64,000 nucleotides of DNA from CAZUAQ01 sp964618455 (lineage in GTDB: Bacteria > Planctomycetota > Phycisphaerae > UBA1845 > PWPN01), in the NCBI GenBank assembly GCA_964618455.1, contig CAZUAQ010000009.1, positions 62,001 through 126,000 of the forward strand, written 5' to 3'. The position numbers were made by a program, and so were the translations under genes. The notes under the pieces are model-generated. The model searched no databases, was not told where the DNA came from, and was given only the letters and a program-made list of their open reading frames with translations. Positions within the stretch are counted from its first letter, which is position 1. Each line of letters begins with the position of its first letter. Positions 41,865 to 49,853 of the stretch are shown here, piece by piece.

Positions 41865-43391
41865 ATGAGTGAGACGGTGGACGTGATTGTGGTCGGTGGA
41901 GGCGGGAGCGGTCTGGCGGCGGCGGTGAGTTCCGCCGAGGCGGGGTTACGGGTGTTGCTGGTGGAGAAACTGCCGCAGCCGGGAGGCACGACGGGCATCG
42001 CGGTCGGCTCTTTCACGGCCAATCGCACGGCGTGGCAGCAGCGCGCCGGTGTCGATGACACACTGGACGAACACGTGGAGGACATGGGCCGCTTTCCGCC
42101 GGAACCGTACGAGGCACAGAACAACGCGGGCCTACGACGCTACTTCGCGAGCGAAGCCAACACGACGCTCGACTGGCTGGCCGCAATGGGCATCGCGTTT
42201 CACGGGCCGAGTCCGGAGCCGCCTAACCGCGTGCCGCGCATGCACAACGTCGTGCCGAATGCCAAGGCCTACATCGCGACGCTGCACGCCCGGCTGATAC
42301 GGCTCGGCGGAGAGGTGCTCTGTAGCGCGACGGTCGAAGCGCTCACGCGCGAGGACGATCGCGTCACCGGCGTCGAGGTACGCGTGAATGGGGGCGAGCG
42401 CCGAACGATCCGCGCCCGGCGCGGCGTCGTGCTTGCGGCGGGGGACTACGCCAACTCGCCTGAACTGATCGGCAAATATCGCGGCGAGGCCTTCACCACC
42501 ATCGAAGGAATCAATCCCCACGCCACCGGCGACGGTCATCGGCTGGCGGAGTCGGCCGGGGCGCCGCTCGTGAACATGGACGTGGCCTACGGGCCGGAAC
42601 TGCGCTTCGTCCCGCCGAGCGAAAAGGGCTTCGTGCAACTGCTGCCGTCGTCGGGTCCGCTGCTGTGGATCATGGGCCGTCTACTGCCCTTCGTGCCGAC
42701 GTTCGTCATCCACAAGATCATCAAGCGGCTGCTGGTCACATGGCAGCATCCGGAGAACGCACTCTTTGACGACGGGGCGATCCTGGTCAACCGCGAGGGG
42801 CGGCGGTTCTGCAACGAGCGTATCTGGCCCGATCGGGAGATCGCGCTGTCGCAGCAGCCCGGCAAGATCGCCTACATCCTGCTGGACACGCGATTGATCA
42901 AGAAGTACAGCGCGTGGCCGCACTTCATCTCGACCGCACCGGAAATCGCCTACGCCTACGTCGAAGATTACTTGCGATTGCGGCCGGACGTGGCGGTGCG
43001 GGCCGACTCGCTCGAACGCCTTGCCGTCGCGCGACATCTCCCTCTCGCCGCCATCCGGGCCACCGTCGACGAGGTAAATCGTTCGATTGCCGGTGGACAG
43101 CCCGACGGATTCGGTCGCGTTCTGGAGGGACCTCCGCTCGAAGGCAACCGGTGGGTGCTGCTCGGACCGGCCAAGGCGTACTTCACGACGACCGAGGGCA
43201 GTCCGCCGATCAACGCGCGGATGGAGGTGCTCGACGCCGCCGGCGCGCCGATCCCCGGCCTCTACGCCGTCGGCCAGAACGGCCTGGGCGGGCAGGTCCT
43301 GTGGGGGCATGGGTTGCACATTGCCTGGGCGATGACCAGCGGGCGGCTCGTCGGGCGGATTCTGGCGGAATCCGAGCCGGCCGGCGCGTGA
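41865..43391 (+). CDS. FAD-dependent oxidoreductase (fumarate reductase/ketosteroid dehydrogenase type)
   Basis: A 508-residue flavoprotein. The FAD-binding Rossmann motif is VDVIVVGGGGSGLAAAVSSA followed by VLLVEKLPQPGGTTGIA. Further family features are RGVVLAAGDYANSPELI, GDGHRLAESAGAPLVNM and the C-terminal GLYAVGQNGLGGQVLWGHGL. These fit FAD_binding_2 proteins such as fumarate reductase flavoprotein subunits and 3-oxosteroid 1-dehydrogenases. The protein has no export signal and no heme domain. The ATG at 41865 is preferred over a GTG at 41850. The substrate is unknown. Confidence 0.88.
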   Translation: MSETVDVIVVGGGGSGLAAAVSSAEAGLRVLLVEKLPQPGGTTGIAVGSFTANRTAWQQRAGVDDTLDEHVEDMGRFPPEPYEAQNNAGLRRYFASEANTTLDWLAAMGIAFHGPSPEPPNRVPRMHNVVPNAKAYIATLHARLIRLGGEVLCSATVEALTREDDRVTGVEVRVNGGERRTIRARRGVVLAAGDYANSPELIGKYRGEAFTTIEGINPHATGDGHRLAESAGAPLVNMDVAYGPELRFVPPSEKGFVQLLPSSGPLLWIMGRLLPFVPTFVIHKIIKRLLVTWQHPENALFDDGAILVNREGRRFCNERIWPDREIALSQQPGKIAYILLDTRLIKKYSAWPHFISTAPEIAYAYVEDYLRLRPDVAVRADSLERLAVARHLPLAAIRATVDEVNRSIAGGQPDGFGRVLEGPPLEGNRWVLLGPAKAYFTTTEGSPPINARMEVLDAAGAPIPGLYAVGQNGLGGQVLWGHGLHIAWAMTSGRLVGRILAESEPAGA

Positions 43392-43528
43392 TTTCAGATC
43401 GTGTGGAACCTCGGGCGACGTGGTGCGTCTAAGAGGGGGGTATGACGGTATCATGCGCGAGAGTCATGCGCGGCCCGGTGACACGCCGGGCGAATTCTTC
43501 GGGGCATCCATCCAAGCGGAGGCGATCC

Positions 43529-45622
43529 ATGAACGTGCGATGTGTGATCAAGGTGATGGTGTGTGTGCTGGTACCGGCGTGGACGGTGTTTGGTCAGGAG
43601 GCGAGCGCGGAGCGTGCCAAGGCGGATCTTGATCTCAAACGAGTCACGCTGTTCTCCAGCGGCGTGGGCTACTTCGAACATGGCGGCAATATTGACGGCG
43701 ACGCGTCGGTGGAGTTGCAGTTCCGCACGCCGCAGATCAACGACATCCTCAAGTCGCTCGTGGTCCAGGATTTCGACGGTGGATCCATCGACGTGGTGAC
43801 CTACACGCCGCAGGATCCGCTGGAGCATACGCTGCAGAGCTTCGGCGTGAACGTCATCGATAACCCGTCGCTGATCGATCTCTTCAAGAGCCTTCGCGGC
43901 GAGCCGATCGCGATCGCCGGCCCGCAGAAACTGGACGGCATCATCTACGGGACGGAACTGGTGGAGACGCGGGTCGGCGAAGAGGTCGTGACGCGCGACA
44001 TGCTGAACGTGCTCACCGACCGGGGCCTGATCCAGTTCGACATCACGGAACTGGAAGGCGTGAAGCTCAAGGACGCCAGGACGCAGGAAGAGTTGAACAA
44101 GGCGCTGGCGGCGCTGGCCAAGGCGAACGACCAGGACAAGAAAGGCGTGACCATCGACTTCAGCGGTCAGGGCATGCGCCGCGTGCAGACCTCGTTCCTG
44201 CTGGAGACGCCGGTATGGAAGACGAGCTACCGGCTGGTGCTGACGGATGACGAGAAACCGTTTCTGCAGGGCTGGGCGATCGTGGAGAACACGACCGACG
44301 AGGACTGGGAAAACGTGCGCCTCTCGCTGATCTCCGGCCGGCCGATCTCGTTCCGGATGGACCTTTATACGCCGATTTACCTGCAGCGCCCGGTGGAGGA
44401 TCTGGAACTGTACGCCTCGCTGCGAGCACCGCAGTTCGAAACGGCGCTGGGCGAAGTTGAAGAACGCTTCGCCGGCGGCATGGGGGGATTCGGCGGCGGT
44501 GGGGGCGCGAAAGCAGGGAGAATGCAAAGGGCGATGGCCGAAGATGCGGACGGTGATGGAGCTCTGTACAGGAAGAGTCGAAGCGGGAATGTCCCGGCGC
44601 GTGCAGCGATGCAGCTCGGCGGGCAAGGCGTAGCATCGGTCGCGTCGGCGGCGGATGCGGGGGAACTCTTCGAGTACGCCATCGATCCGCCGGTCTCCAT
44701 CCGCCGACAACAGTCCGCCATGCTGCCCATCGTCAACGCGAGCGTCGATGGCGAGAAGGTCAGCATCTACAGCCCGCAGGCGCATCCGAAGCATCCGCTC
44801 AACGGATTGAAATTCACCAACGCCACCGAGCTCAACCTCATGCAGGGGCCGATCACCGTCTTCGATGACGACACCTACGCCGGTGATGCCAAGCTGCCCG
44901 ATCTCAAGCCCGGGGAGGATCGCTTCCTGGCCTATGCCCTCGACCTGGCGACGGAAGTGTCGCAGGAGGGCAAACCCGTCCCGACGCAGATGATCGGCAT
45001 CCGCATTCGCAAGGGCGTCATGACGCGCACGCGCAAGGAGTTCGACGAGCGCACGTACACGGTCAGGAACAAGTCGGAGAAGGATAAGTCGATCATCCTC
45101 GAGCAGAGCTACGGCCGGGGCTGGAAGATGCTTGAACCCGAAGAGCCGTACGAGCGGACGGAAGACAAGCTGCGCTTCAAGGTCGACGTCGAAGCGGGCA
45201 CGTCGGAGAAACTCACCGTACGCCTCGAGCACGTGCTCTCCGAGACGGTGGTGCTGACCAGCGCCGATCTCAAGACGATCCAGCATTATCTCTCGAGTTC
45301 CGGCAGCGTCATGACCAAGGAGATTCGCGACGCCCTGGAAGACCTGGTCGCCCGCCGCAACACGCTGGACAACATCGTGCAGCGGCGCGAAGCGACCGAG
45401 CGCGATCTGAAAGAGGTCATCGAGGAGCAGGCCCGCGTGCGACAGAACCTGACGGTGCTGGAGCGCAACACCGACGCGTCGCGCCGGCAGTTGAAGAAGT
45501 TCGACGATCTCGAGACAAGGATCGAGACCCTGCGGAGTCAACTCGCCGAATTGCGCGAGGAAGAGGCTCAGAAGCGGCGTGATCTCGAGAATTACCTGCA
45601 GAACCTGACGCTCGGCGGATAA
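43529..45622 (+). CDS. Exported DUF4139-domain protein
   Basis: A 697-residue protein with a signal peptide (MNVRCVIKVMVCVLVPAWTV ... FGQ). The first part (LDLKRVTLFSSGVGYFEHGG; LKSLVVQDFDGGSIDVVTYT) and the middle (TSFLLETPVWKTSYRLVLTD; WAIVENTTDEDWENVRLSLI) match DUF4139/DUF4140-type proteins. A Gly-rich loop (GGMGGFGGGGGAKAG) divides the domain. The last 110 residues are a coiled coil (LDNIVQRREATERDLKEVIE onward). GGAGG precedes the ATG at 43529. Family function is not established. A long open frame on the other strand is a composition artefact. Confidence 0.85.
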   Translation: MNVRCVIKVMVCVLVPAWTVFGQEASAERAKADLDLKRVTLFSSGVGYFEHGGNIDGDASVELQFRTPQINDILKSLVVQDFDGGSIDVVTYTPQDPLEHTLQSFGVNVIDNPSLIDLFKSLRGEPIAIAGPQKLDGIIYGTELVETRVGEEVVTRDMLNVLTDRGLIQFDITELEGVKLKDARTQEELNKALAALAKANDQDKKGVTIDFSGQGMRRVQTSFLLETPVWKTSYRLVLTDDEKPFLQGWAIVENTTDEDWENVRLSLISGRPISFRMDLYTPIYLQRPVEDLELYASLRAPQFETALGEVEERFAGGMGGFGGGGGAKAGRMQRAMAEDADGDGALYRKSRSGNVPARAAMQLGGQGVASVASAADAGELFEYAIDPPVSIRRQQSAMLPIVNASVDGEKVSIYSPQAHPKHPLNGLKFTNATELNLMQGPITVFDDDTYAGDAKLPDLKPGEDRFLAYALDLATEVSQEGKPVPTQMIGIRIRKGVMTRTRKEFDERTYTVRNKSEKDKSIILEQSYGRGWKMLEPEEPYERTEDKLRFKVDVEAGTSEKLTVRLEHVLSETVVLTSADLKTIQHYLSSSGSVMTKEIRDALEDLVARRNTLDNIVQRREATERDLKEVIEEQARVRQNLTVLERNTDASRRQLKKFDDLETRIETLRSQLAELREEEAQKRRDLENYLQNLTLGG

Positions 45623-45650
45623 ACCGCTACCCTCGTCATCGTGATTCTTC

Positions 45651-45698
45651 GCGTGGGAGGCCCAGGGGCGTGCCCTTTCTCCGATGGGCCTCTCACGC
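45651..45698 (+). other. Fourteen-bp hairpin in the leader of the BtuF-like gene
   Basis: Positions 45651-45664 pair with 45685-45698 over 14 bp with a single G-T pair. The 20-nt loop contains a further GGGG/CCC pairing. No T-tract follows. The 3' foot is 21 nt before the ATG at 45720. Confidence 0.45.
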
Positions 45699-45719
45699 GT
45701 TATGCATTGGGAGAATCTC

Positions 45720-46646
45720 ATGCGAATCGTATCGCTTCTGCCGGGAAACACGGAAATGGTCTGCCTGCTGGGGCTGCGCGATGCGCTGGTGGGCATCTCG
45801 CACGAGTGCGATTATCCCGATGACGTGGCATCGCTGCCGCGCGTGACGCGCAGTCGCGTGGACGCCGGCCGTTCGCAGGGCGAGATCAACACGCAGGTGG
45901 CGGAACTGAGCCGCGCGGGCCACGCGCTGTTCACCGTCGACGAAGAGTTGATGCGCGAACTGGAGCCCGATCTGATCCTGACACAGGCGAAGTGCGACGT
46001 CTGCGCGGTGGATGTGGACGAAGTGACCGCGCTCGTGCACCGCCTCTGGCCGGAATCACCGCCACAGGTCCTCTCGTTTCAGCCGTCGTCGGTGTGGGAT
46101 GTGCTGGCGGACGTTTACACCGTGGGAAACGCGGCGGGTGTGGAAGCGCGGGCGCGCCAGGCGGTGCGCGGACTGAGCGAGCGGAGCATGCAGGTGGCGG
46201 CGCAGGCCGCGGAATGCCCCGTGGCGGAGCGGCCGGGCGTGGTATTCCTCGAGTGGATGGATCCGCCGATGAGCTGCGGAAGCTGGCAGCCGGAGATGGT
46301 TCGCCTCGCGGGCGGACGGTGTCTGCTCAGCAGGGAGTTTGCCAAGGCGCGATGGGTCACGGCGGCGGAGCTGACCCACGCGAACCCGGAGGTTCTGATT
46401 CTCGGCGCGTGCGGTCGAAGCCTGGAGCAGAACCGCGAAGCGACGCGCGACTGGTACGCCCAGGGCGGACTGGCGGGGCTGAGCGCGGCGCGTGAGGGAC
46501 GCGTTTATGTCGTCGACGGGCATCACCTCTTCAATCGTCCGGGGCCGCGCCTCGTGGACAGCCTGGAACTGCTGGGCGCAATCGTGCGTGGGGATTCGCT
46601 TGATGCGTGGGAGCGGGCGGGTCTGGCATGTCGCTTCACGTTCTGA
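45720..46646 (+). CDS. BtuF-like cobalamin-binding protein without export signal
   Basis: A 308-residue type III periplasmic-binding-protein fold. It starts directly MRIVSLLPGNTEMVCLLGLR and continues GISHECDYPDDV, a phrase typical of the signal-less cobalamin-binding proteins related to BtuF. It also has EPDLILTQAKCDVCAVDVDE and VYVVDGHHLFNRPGPRLVDS. There is no signal peptide or lipobox, so it is predicted cytoplasmic, and no BtuC or BtuD is nearby. It may bind corrinoid or a related chelate inside the cell. GGGAG precedes the ATG at 45720; a 14-bp hairpin lies in the leader. No B12-box sequence for a cobalamin riboswitch was seen. Confidence 0.8.
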   Translation: MRIVSLLPGNTEMVCLLGLRDALVGISHECDYPDDVASLPRVTRSRVDAGRSQGEINTQVAELSRAGHALFTVDEELMRELEPDLILTQAKCDVCAVDVDEVTALVHRLWPESPPQVLSFQPSSVWDVLADVYTVGNAAGVEARARQAVRGLSERSMQVAAQAAECPVAERPGVVFLEWMDPPMSCGSWQPEMVRLAGGRCLLSREFAKARWVTAAELTHANPEVLILGACGRSLEQNREATRDWYAQGGLAGLSAAREGRVYVVDGHHLFNRPGPRLVDSLELLGAIVRGDSLDAWERAGLACRFTF

Positions 46647-46686
46647 AACGGCGCGGTGCATCACGAAGGGGTGATACTGAGGATTT

Positions 46687-46846
46687 GCCACAAAATGCAC
46701 AGAAGACACATAAGTTGAATTGGCAGATGGCAGGAACACATCGGAAATCCGTACCAAGACAATCAACACGAGCAATCCCCCTCAATCAATCGTATTGAGG
46801 ATTTCCTTTGCCTTTCTTGTTTTGTGATCTTTGTGCTTTTTGTGGC
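46687..46846. repeat. Intergenic inverted repeat (28-bp arms)
   Basis: The left arm 46687-46714 (GCCACAAAATGCACAGAAGA...) and the complement of 46819-46846 (GCCACAAAAAGCACAAAGAT...) match at 22 of 28 positions. A perfect CCTCAAT/ATTGAGG hairpin lies between. It fills the gap between the convergent BtuF-like and spoVG genes. Confidence 0.6.
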
Positions 46847-46897
46847 TATCCCATCTCTTTCGCGTGATGCTCGTAGCTGGCCCCACCGCATGCACGA

Positions 46898-47989
46898 TTA
46901 GAGCAAGCCGGCGCCGAAGCCCGAGTCGTCATCGTCGTCGTTCGCGGCCGCGTCACTCGGGGGCTCGGCGGGTTGGGGAGGCTCGGTCTCTGCGATTGGC
47001 GCGGACTCGGCAGGCGCATCTTCAACAATCGGAGGAGGCGCCGGCTCGTCCCGCGGTTTGCGTTCCGGCCGTTCGTCCCGTTCACGCTTCTTTTCGCGCG
47101 GGGGCTGAGGATCGCGCCGCCCCTTGGTCGATCCACGGCGGCGAGGACGCGAGGACTCTTCGATCAGACCTTCGCCGAATCCCGAATTGCTCTCGACCGG
47201 CTCATCCTCGGGCTCGAAGGTTCCGGGTTCCGCCTCGGCCGCTTCCACGGGTTCCGGGTCGTCTTCCGGTTCGGGCTCGGGCGTACGCGGCTCATGGCGT
47301 GGCCTGCGTTCCGACCGGCCGCGACGATCGTGTCGCGTGGACGCTTCACGCTTCAGGTCAGCGATCAACTCGTTGTAATCCCCGAATGATTCCGACTGCT
47401 TCCTTCTGCGTCGTTCGTCGCGTGGGGCGGCATTCTCTTCTTCATCCTCGATTTCCGGGTCAGTGTCCTCCGCGTCGTCACCGTTACGTTCGAGCACTTC
47501 GTCCTCGTCGTTGGGAGCCTCCTCGAAACCGACGGAGTCCTTCTTCGGGGCGTCTTCGTCGTCGCCATATTCGTCTTCGTAGTCGTCGAAACTGACGGGC
47601 TGATAATCGGGACTCTTGGAGCGCTCCACCTCTTCTTCGTAGGCTTCAATCACACTGCGTTGAATGCGCTCGCGGCACTCGGCATTGATCGGGTGGGCAA
47701 TGTCGGCATGGAGTTTCGCCCGCCCGTCGTGATCCTTGGGCGCCCGGTTCTCGTTCAGCCGTTGCCCGCAATCGTTGCAGAAGCGAGCTCGAAGATGATT
47801 CTTGCAGCCGCATTTTGAACAACGGTCCGAGAGCTTGCGCGAGGGCATGGCCACGAAGACGCCGCTGACCCCGTCGATGATCTTCAAGTCGCGGATAACG
47901 AAGTCCCCGTCCAGGGTGACGCTGCAGAATGCCCGCAAGCGTTCGCTCGATCGTTCCACCAGTTTGACTCGAACTTCGGTGATGTCCAT
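46898..47989 (-). CDS. spoVG: SpoVG with inserted zinc ribbon and long charged tail
   Basis: A 363-residue protein, whereas ordinary SpoVG has about 85-100 residues. The SpoVG core is seen as MDITEVRVKLVERSSERLRA, VIRDLKIIDGVSGVFVAMPS and, after an insertion, HADIAHPINAECRERIQRSV. The insertion is a four-Cys zinc ribbon (CSKCGCKNHLRARFCNDCG) between MPSRKL and the last helix. Beyond about residue 125 the chain is acidic and then mixed-charge and disordered. It contains SGFGEGLIEE and ends DSGFGAGLL, a repeated short motif. SpoVG binds nucleic acids and regulates genes post-transcriptionally in other bacteria. It lies 109 bp downstream of ispE, a common arrangement. AGGAGG precedes the ATG. 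Confidence 0.88.
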   Translation of the reverse strand: MDITEVRVKLVERSSERLRAFCSVTLDGDFVIRDLKIIDGVSGVFVAMPSRKLSDRCSKCGCKNHLRARFCNDCGQRLNENRAPKDHDGRAKLHADIAHPINAECRERIQRSVIEAYEEEVERSKSPDYQPVSFDDYEDEYGDDEDAPKKDSVGFEEAPNDEDEVLERNGDDAEDTDPEIEDEEENAAPRDERRRRKQSESFGDYNELIADLKREASTRHDRRGRSERRPRHEPRTPEPEPEDDPEPVEAAEAEPGTFEPEDEPVESNSGFGEGLIEESSRPRRRGSTKGRRDPQPPREKKRERDERPERKPRDEPAPPPIVEDAPAESAPIAETEPPQPAEPPSDAAANDDDDDSGFGAGLL

Positions 47990-48098
47990 CGTTGCTACCT
48001 CCTGTCCAGCCGGCCCTTGCCGTTCCAGGTGTTCATGTCCAGTTGTCGCTCTTGCCGTGTTCCCATGCGTTGCTCAAATCCCGTTGCATCCCTTCACT

Positions 48099-49079
48099 TC
48101 AACGTGGTGCCTCGGTCGACTCGACTTGGCCGATGGCGTCCGCCCTCGCGTCAGGGGAAGAGGCGGAGTACACCCGTACGCATCGAGTATCCACCGGAAG
48201 TCGTGATCGGCACAGGGTCTCGAAGTTCTGTGCTTCTTCCTTCTCGTCGAATGCCGTAAACAGGCTCGATCCGCTCCCGGACATCCGGACGGGGCGCGCC
48301 GCCAGATGCTGCGTCTCGGCCATCATGGGTCCCAACTCCGGGCAGACCCGCAACGCCGGCGTCTCGAGCATGTTCGTCAGGCGAGCCATCCAGTCGGACG
48401 CTCGGGTGACCGGTGAAAGGTCGAGATCGTGATCGGGCGGAGGTTCCCCGGTCTCGGACCACGTTCGATATACCTCCGCCGTGGAAATCGAGAACGCTGG
48501 CAGGATCAGCACGATCCATCCGTCCCAGGGCAGACGGACGCGCTCGAGCCGCTCGCCGCGTCCACGCATGAGGACCGACTCTCCCGCCAGAAAAAGGGGC
48601 ACGTCACTGCCGAGTGCCGCCGCCCAGGCCGCCCATTTCGAATCGAGGTAGTTGAGATCGTACAGTCGCTGAAGCGCCGTCAAGGTGGTGGCGGCGTTGG
48701 AACTCCCACCTCCCAGCCCTCCACCGAGAGGGACACGTTTTGTCAACCGAATGGAGAGATGAAAGCTGCGGCCGGTCTCCTGCTCGAGAAGCCGAACCGC
48801 GCGGAAGATGAGATTATCTTCATTCGACGGTACTTCGGGATGATCACACTCCAGATGGATGCCTTTCGGCATCGCGTGGCGATCCAGCGGCTGGAACTCC
48901 AGATCGTCGTAGAGTGTCACCGGCGAGACCAGGGATTCCAACTCGTGGAAACCATCGCTCCGCTTGCCGAGGATCCGTAGATCCCAGTTGATCTTTGCGG
49001 GAGACCGGAGCCGTAGTTGCTGAGTGGCCAAGTGCTGACTCGCTGTAGTGTTCAAAATCGGGCAGCCCGAAGGGAGCAC
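48099..49079 (-). CDS. ispE: 4-diphosphocytidyl-2-C-methyl-D-erythritol kinase
   Basis: GHMP-family kinase of the MEP isoprenoid pathway. The conserved start is LRLRSPAKINWDLRILGKRS (canonical PAKINLxLxI) and the ATP loop is VPLGGGLGGGSSNAATTL. ALGSDVPLFLAGESVLMRGR and the C-terminal MSGSGSSLFTAF motif complete the family pattern. The frame opens at a GTG at 49079, but the conserved part begins about 22 residues in, so a TTG at 49055 or 49031 may be the real start. It is upstream of spoVG on the same strand. Confidence 0.92.
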   Translation of the reverse strand: MLPSGCPILNTTASQHLATQQLRLRSPAKINWDLRILGKRSDGFHELESLVSPVTLYDDLEFQPLDRHAMPKGIHLECDHPEVPSNEDNLIFRAVRLLEQETGRSFHLSIRLTKRVPLGGGLGGGSSNAATTLTALQRLYDLNYLDSKWAAWAAALGSDVPLFLAGESVLMRGRGERLERVRLPWDGWIVLILPAFSISTAEVYRTWSETGEPPPDHDLDLSPVTRASDWMARLTNMLETPALRVCPELGPMMAETQHLAARPVRMSGSGSSLFTAFDEKEEAQNFETLCRSRLPVDTRCVRVYSASSPDARADAIGQVESTEAPR

Positions 49080-49265
49080 GTATTCCCTGCCGCTCGCATC
49101 GCTTCACGACGGACCGACACACTCGATGGGCGGACGGGACGGAACCAAGAAGGGAAGGTGGCGTGAAGATGAATTCAAATCGCGGCATGCCCGCGGTGCT
49201 CAACTGCCGATAACGTCCAACTCGGTGCGTCTCATGGTGTCGCGGCCAATCGAAATTGCCGGTTC

Positions 49266-49274
49266 ATTGTAACA
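49266..49274 (-). promoter_or_regulatory. Extended -10 promoter for ispE-spoVG
   Basis: The minus strand reads TGTTACAAT, an extended -10 (TGnTACAAT) at 49274-49266. Start would be near 49259, giving a leader of about 180 nt. Confidence 0.4.
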
Positions 49275-49409
49275 TAATCCCAGCCCAATACGAAGTTTAG
49301 ATTATTCTGAGGCGGATGCAATGTCAACACATGCTTCGGGCCATTCTGGGATCGTGATTCCGGTGTGTCCGGTAATGCCATCCAGAATGACCGTTGCGGA
49401 TACGGTGAC

Positions 49410-49463
49410 GACACCCCCGGCTGGGGTGTCTGGATAATTAGCTCATGCCCCCTGGGGGGCGTG
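49410..49463 (+). other. Twin hairpins upstream of the small zinc-ribbon gene
   Basis: GACACCCC (49410-49417) pairs perfectly with GGGGTGTC (49423-49430). Next to it CATGCCCC pairs with GGGGCGTG across a 4-nt loop (about 49444-49463). No T-tract follows either, so they may form a structured leader or mark a terminator. The rest of the 49080-49515 gap holds only the ispE promoter candidate. Confidence 0.35.
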
Positions 49464-49515
49464 ACGATGCTCCCTCATGAGGGGCGAAGTCGCCTCAGAC
49501 AGGAGCATCCGCGTC

Positions 49516-49707
49516 ATGTCGGTCACCATCATCTGTCCCAACCTGAAATGCCGGGGTGTGCTGCAGGTCCCCGACAACATGCGCGGCAAGATCGTGCGCT
49601 GTGGAAAGTGCGGTAAGAACTTCAACGTCCCGGCTCCTGCGCAAGAGAAACCCGTCGCGGCTCCCGAGGAAGATCTGTCCGACGCCTCTTCTTCCCGAAG
49701 CAAGTAA
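49516..49707 (+). CDS. Small MJ0042-type zinc-ribbon protein
   Basis: A 63-residue protein: MSVTIICPNLKCRGVLQVPD, then RGKIVRCGKCGKNFNVPAP and a short acidic/Ser tail. The pairs CPNLKC and CGKC would bind one zinc ion. This is the same ribbon type as at the N-terminus of the membrane protein at 35.5-36.7 kb, here free-standing. AGGAG lies 10 nt before the ATG at 49516. Role unknown. Confidence 0.75.
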   Translation: MSVTIICPNLKCRGVLQVPDNMRGKIVRCGKCGKNFNVPAPAQEKPVAAPEEDLSDASSSRSK

Positions 49708-49853
49708 TTTCCCTCAAAAGCAAATCGGGTCCCGATCACCTCCCGTCCATGGCCTCCAGGCATCTCTTTTCCTAACATTTGTGTATTGCAACGCGCGAAA
49801 ATAGCTTCGGCGCTGACATCTGCATGACCACTGAATAATCTGGAGCGAGGTCC

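Noticed and set aside
45623..45719. Cobalamin riboswitch before the BtuF-like gene
   Set aside because: The leader is too short and lacks a B12-box-like sequence; only a simple long hairpin is present.
43451..45796. Minus-strand ORF of 781 codons opposite the DUF4139 gene
   Set aside because: It is a high-GC antisense shadow; the translation is His/Arg/Leu-rich without motifs, while the plus strand encodes a clear signal peptide and domain.
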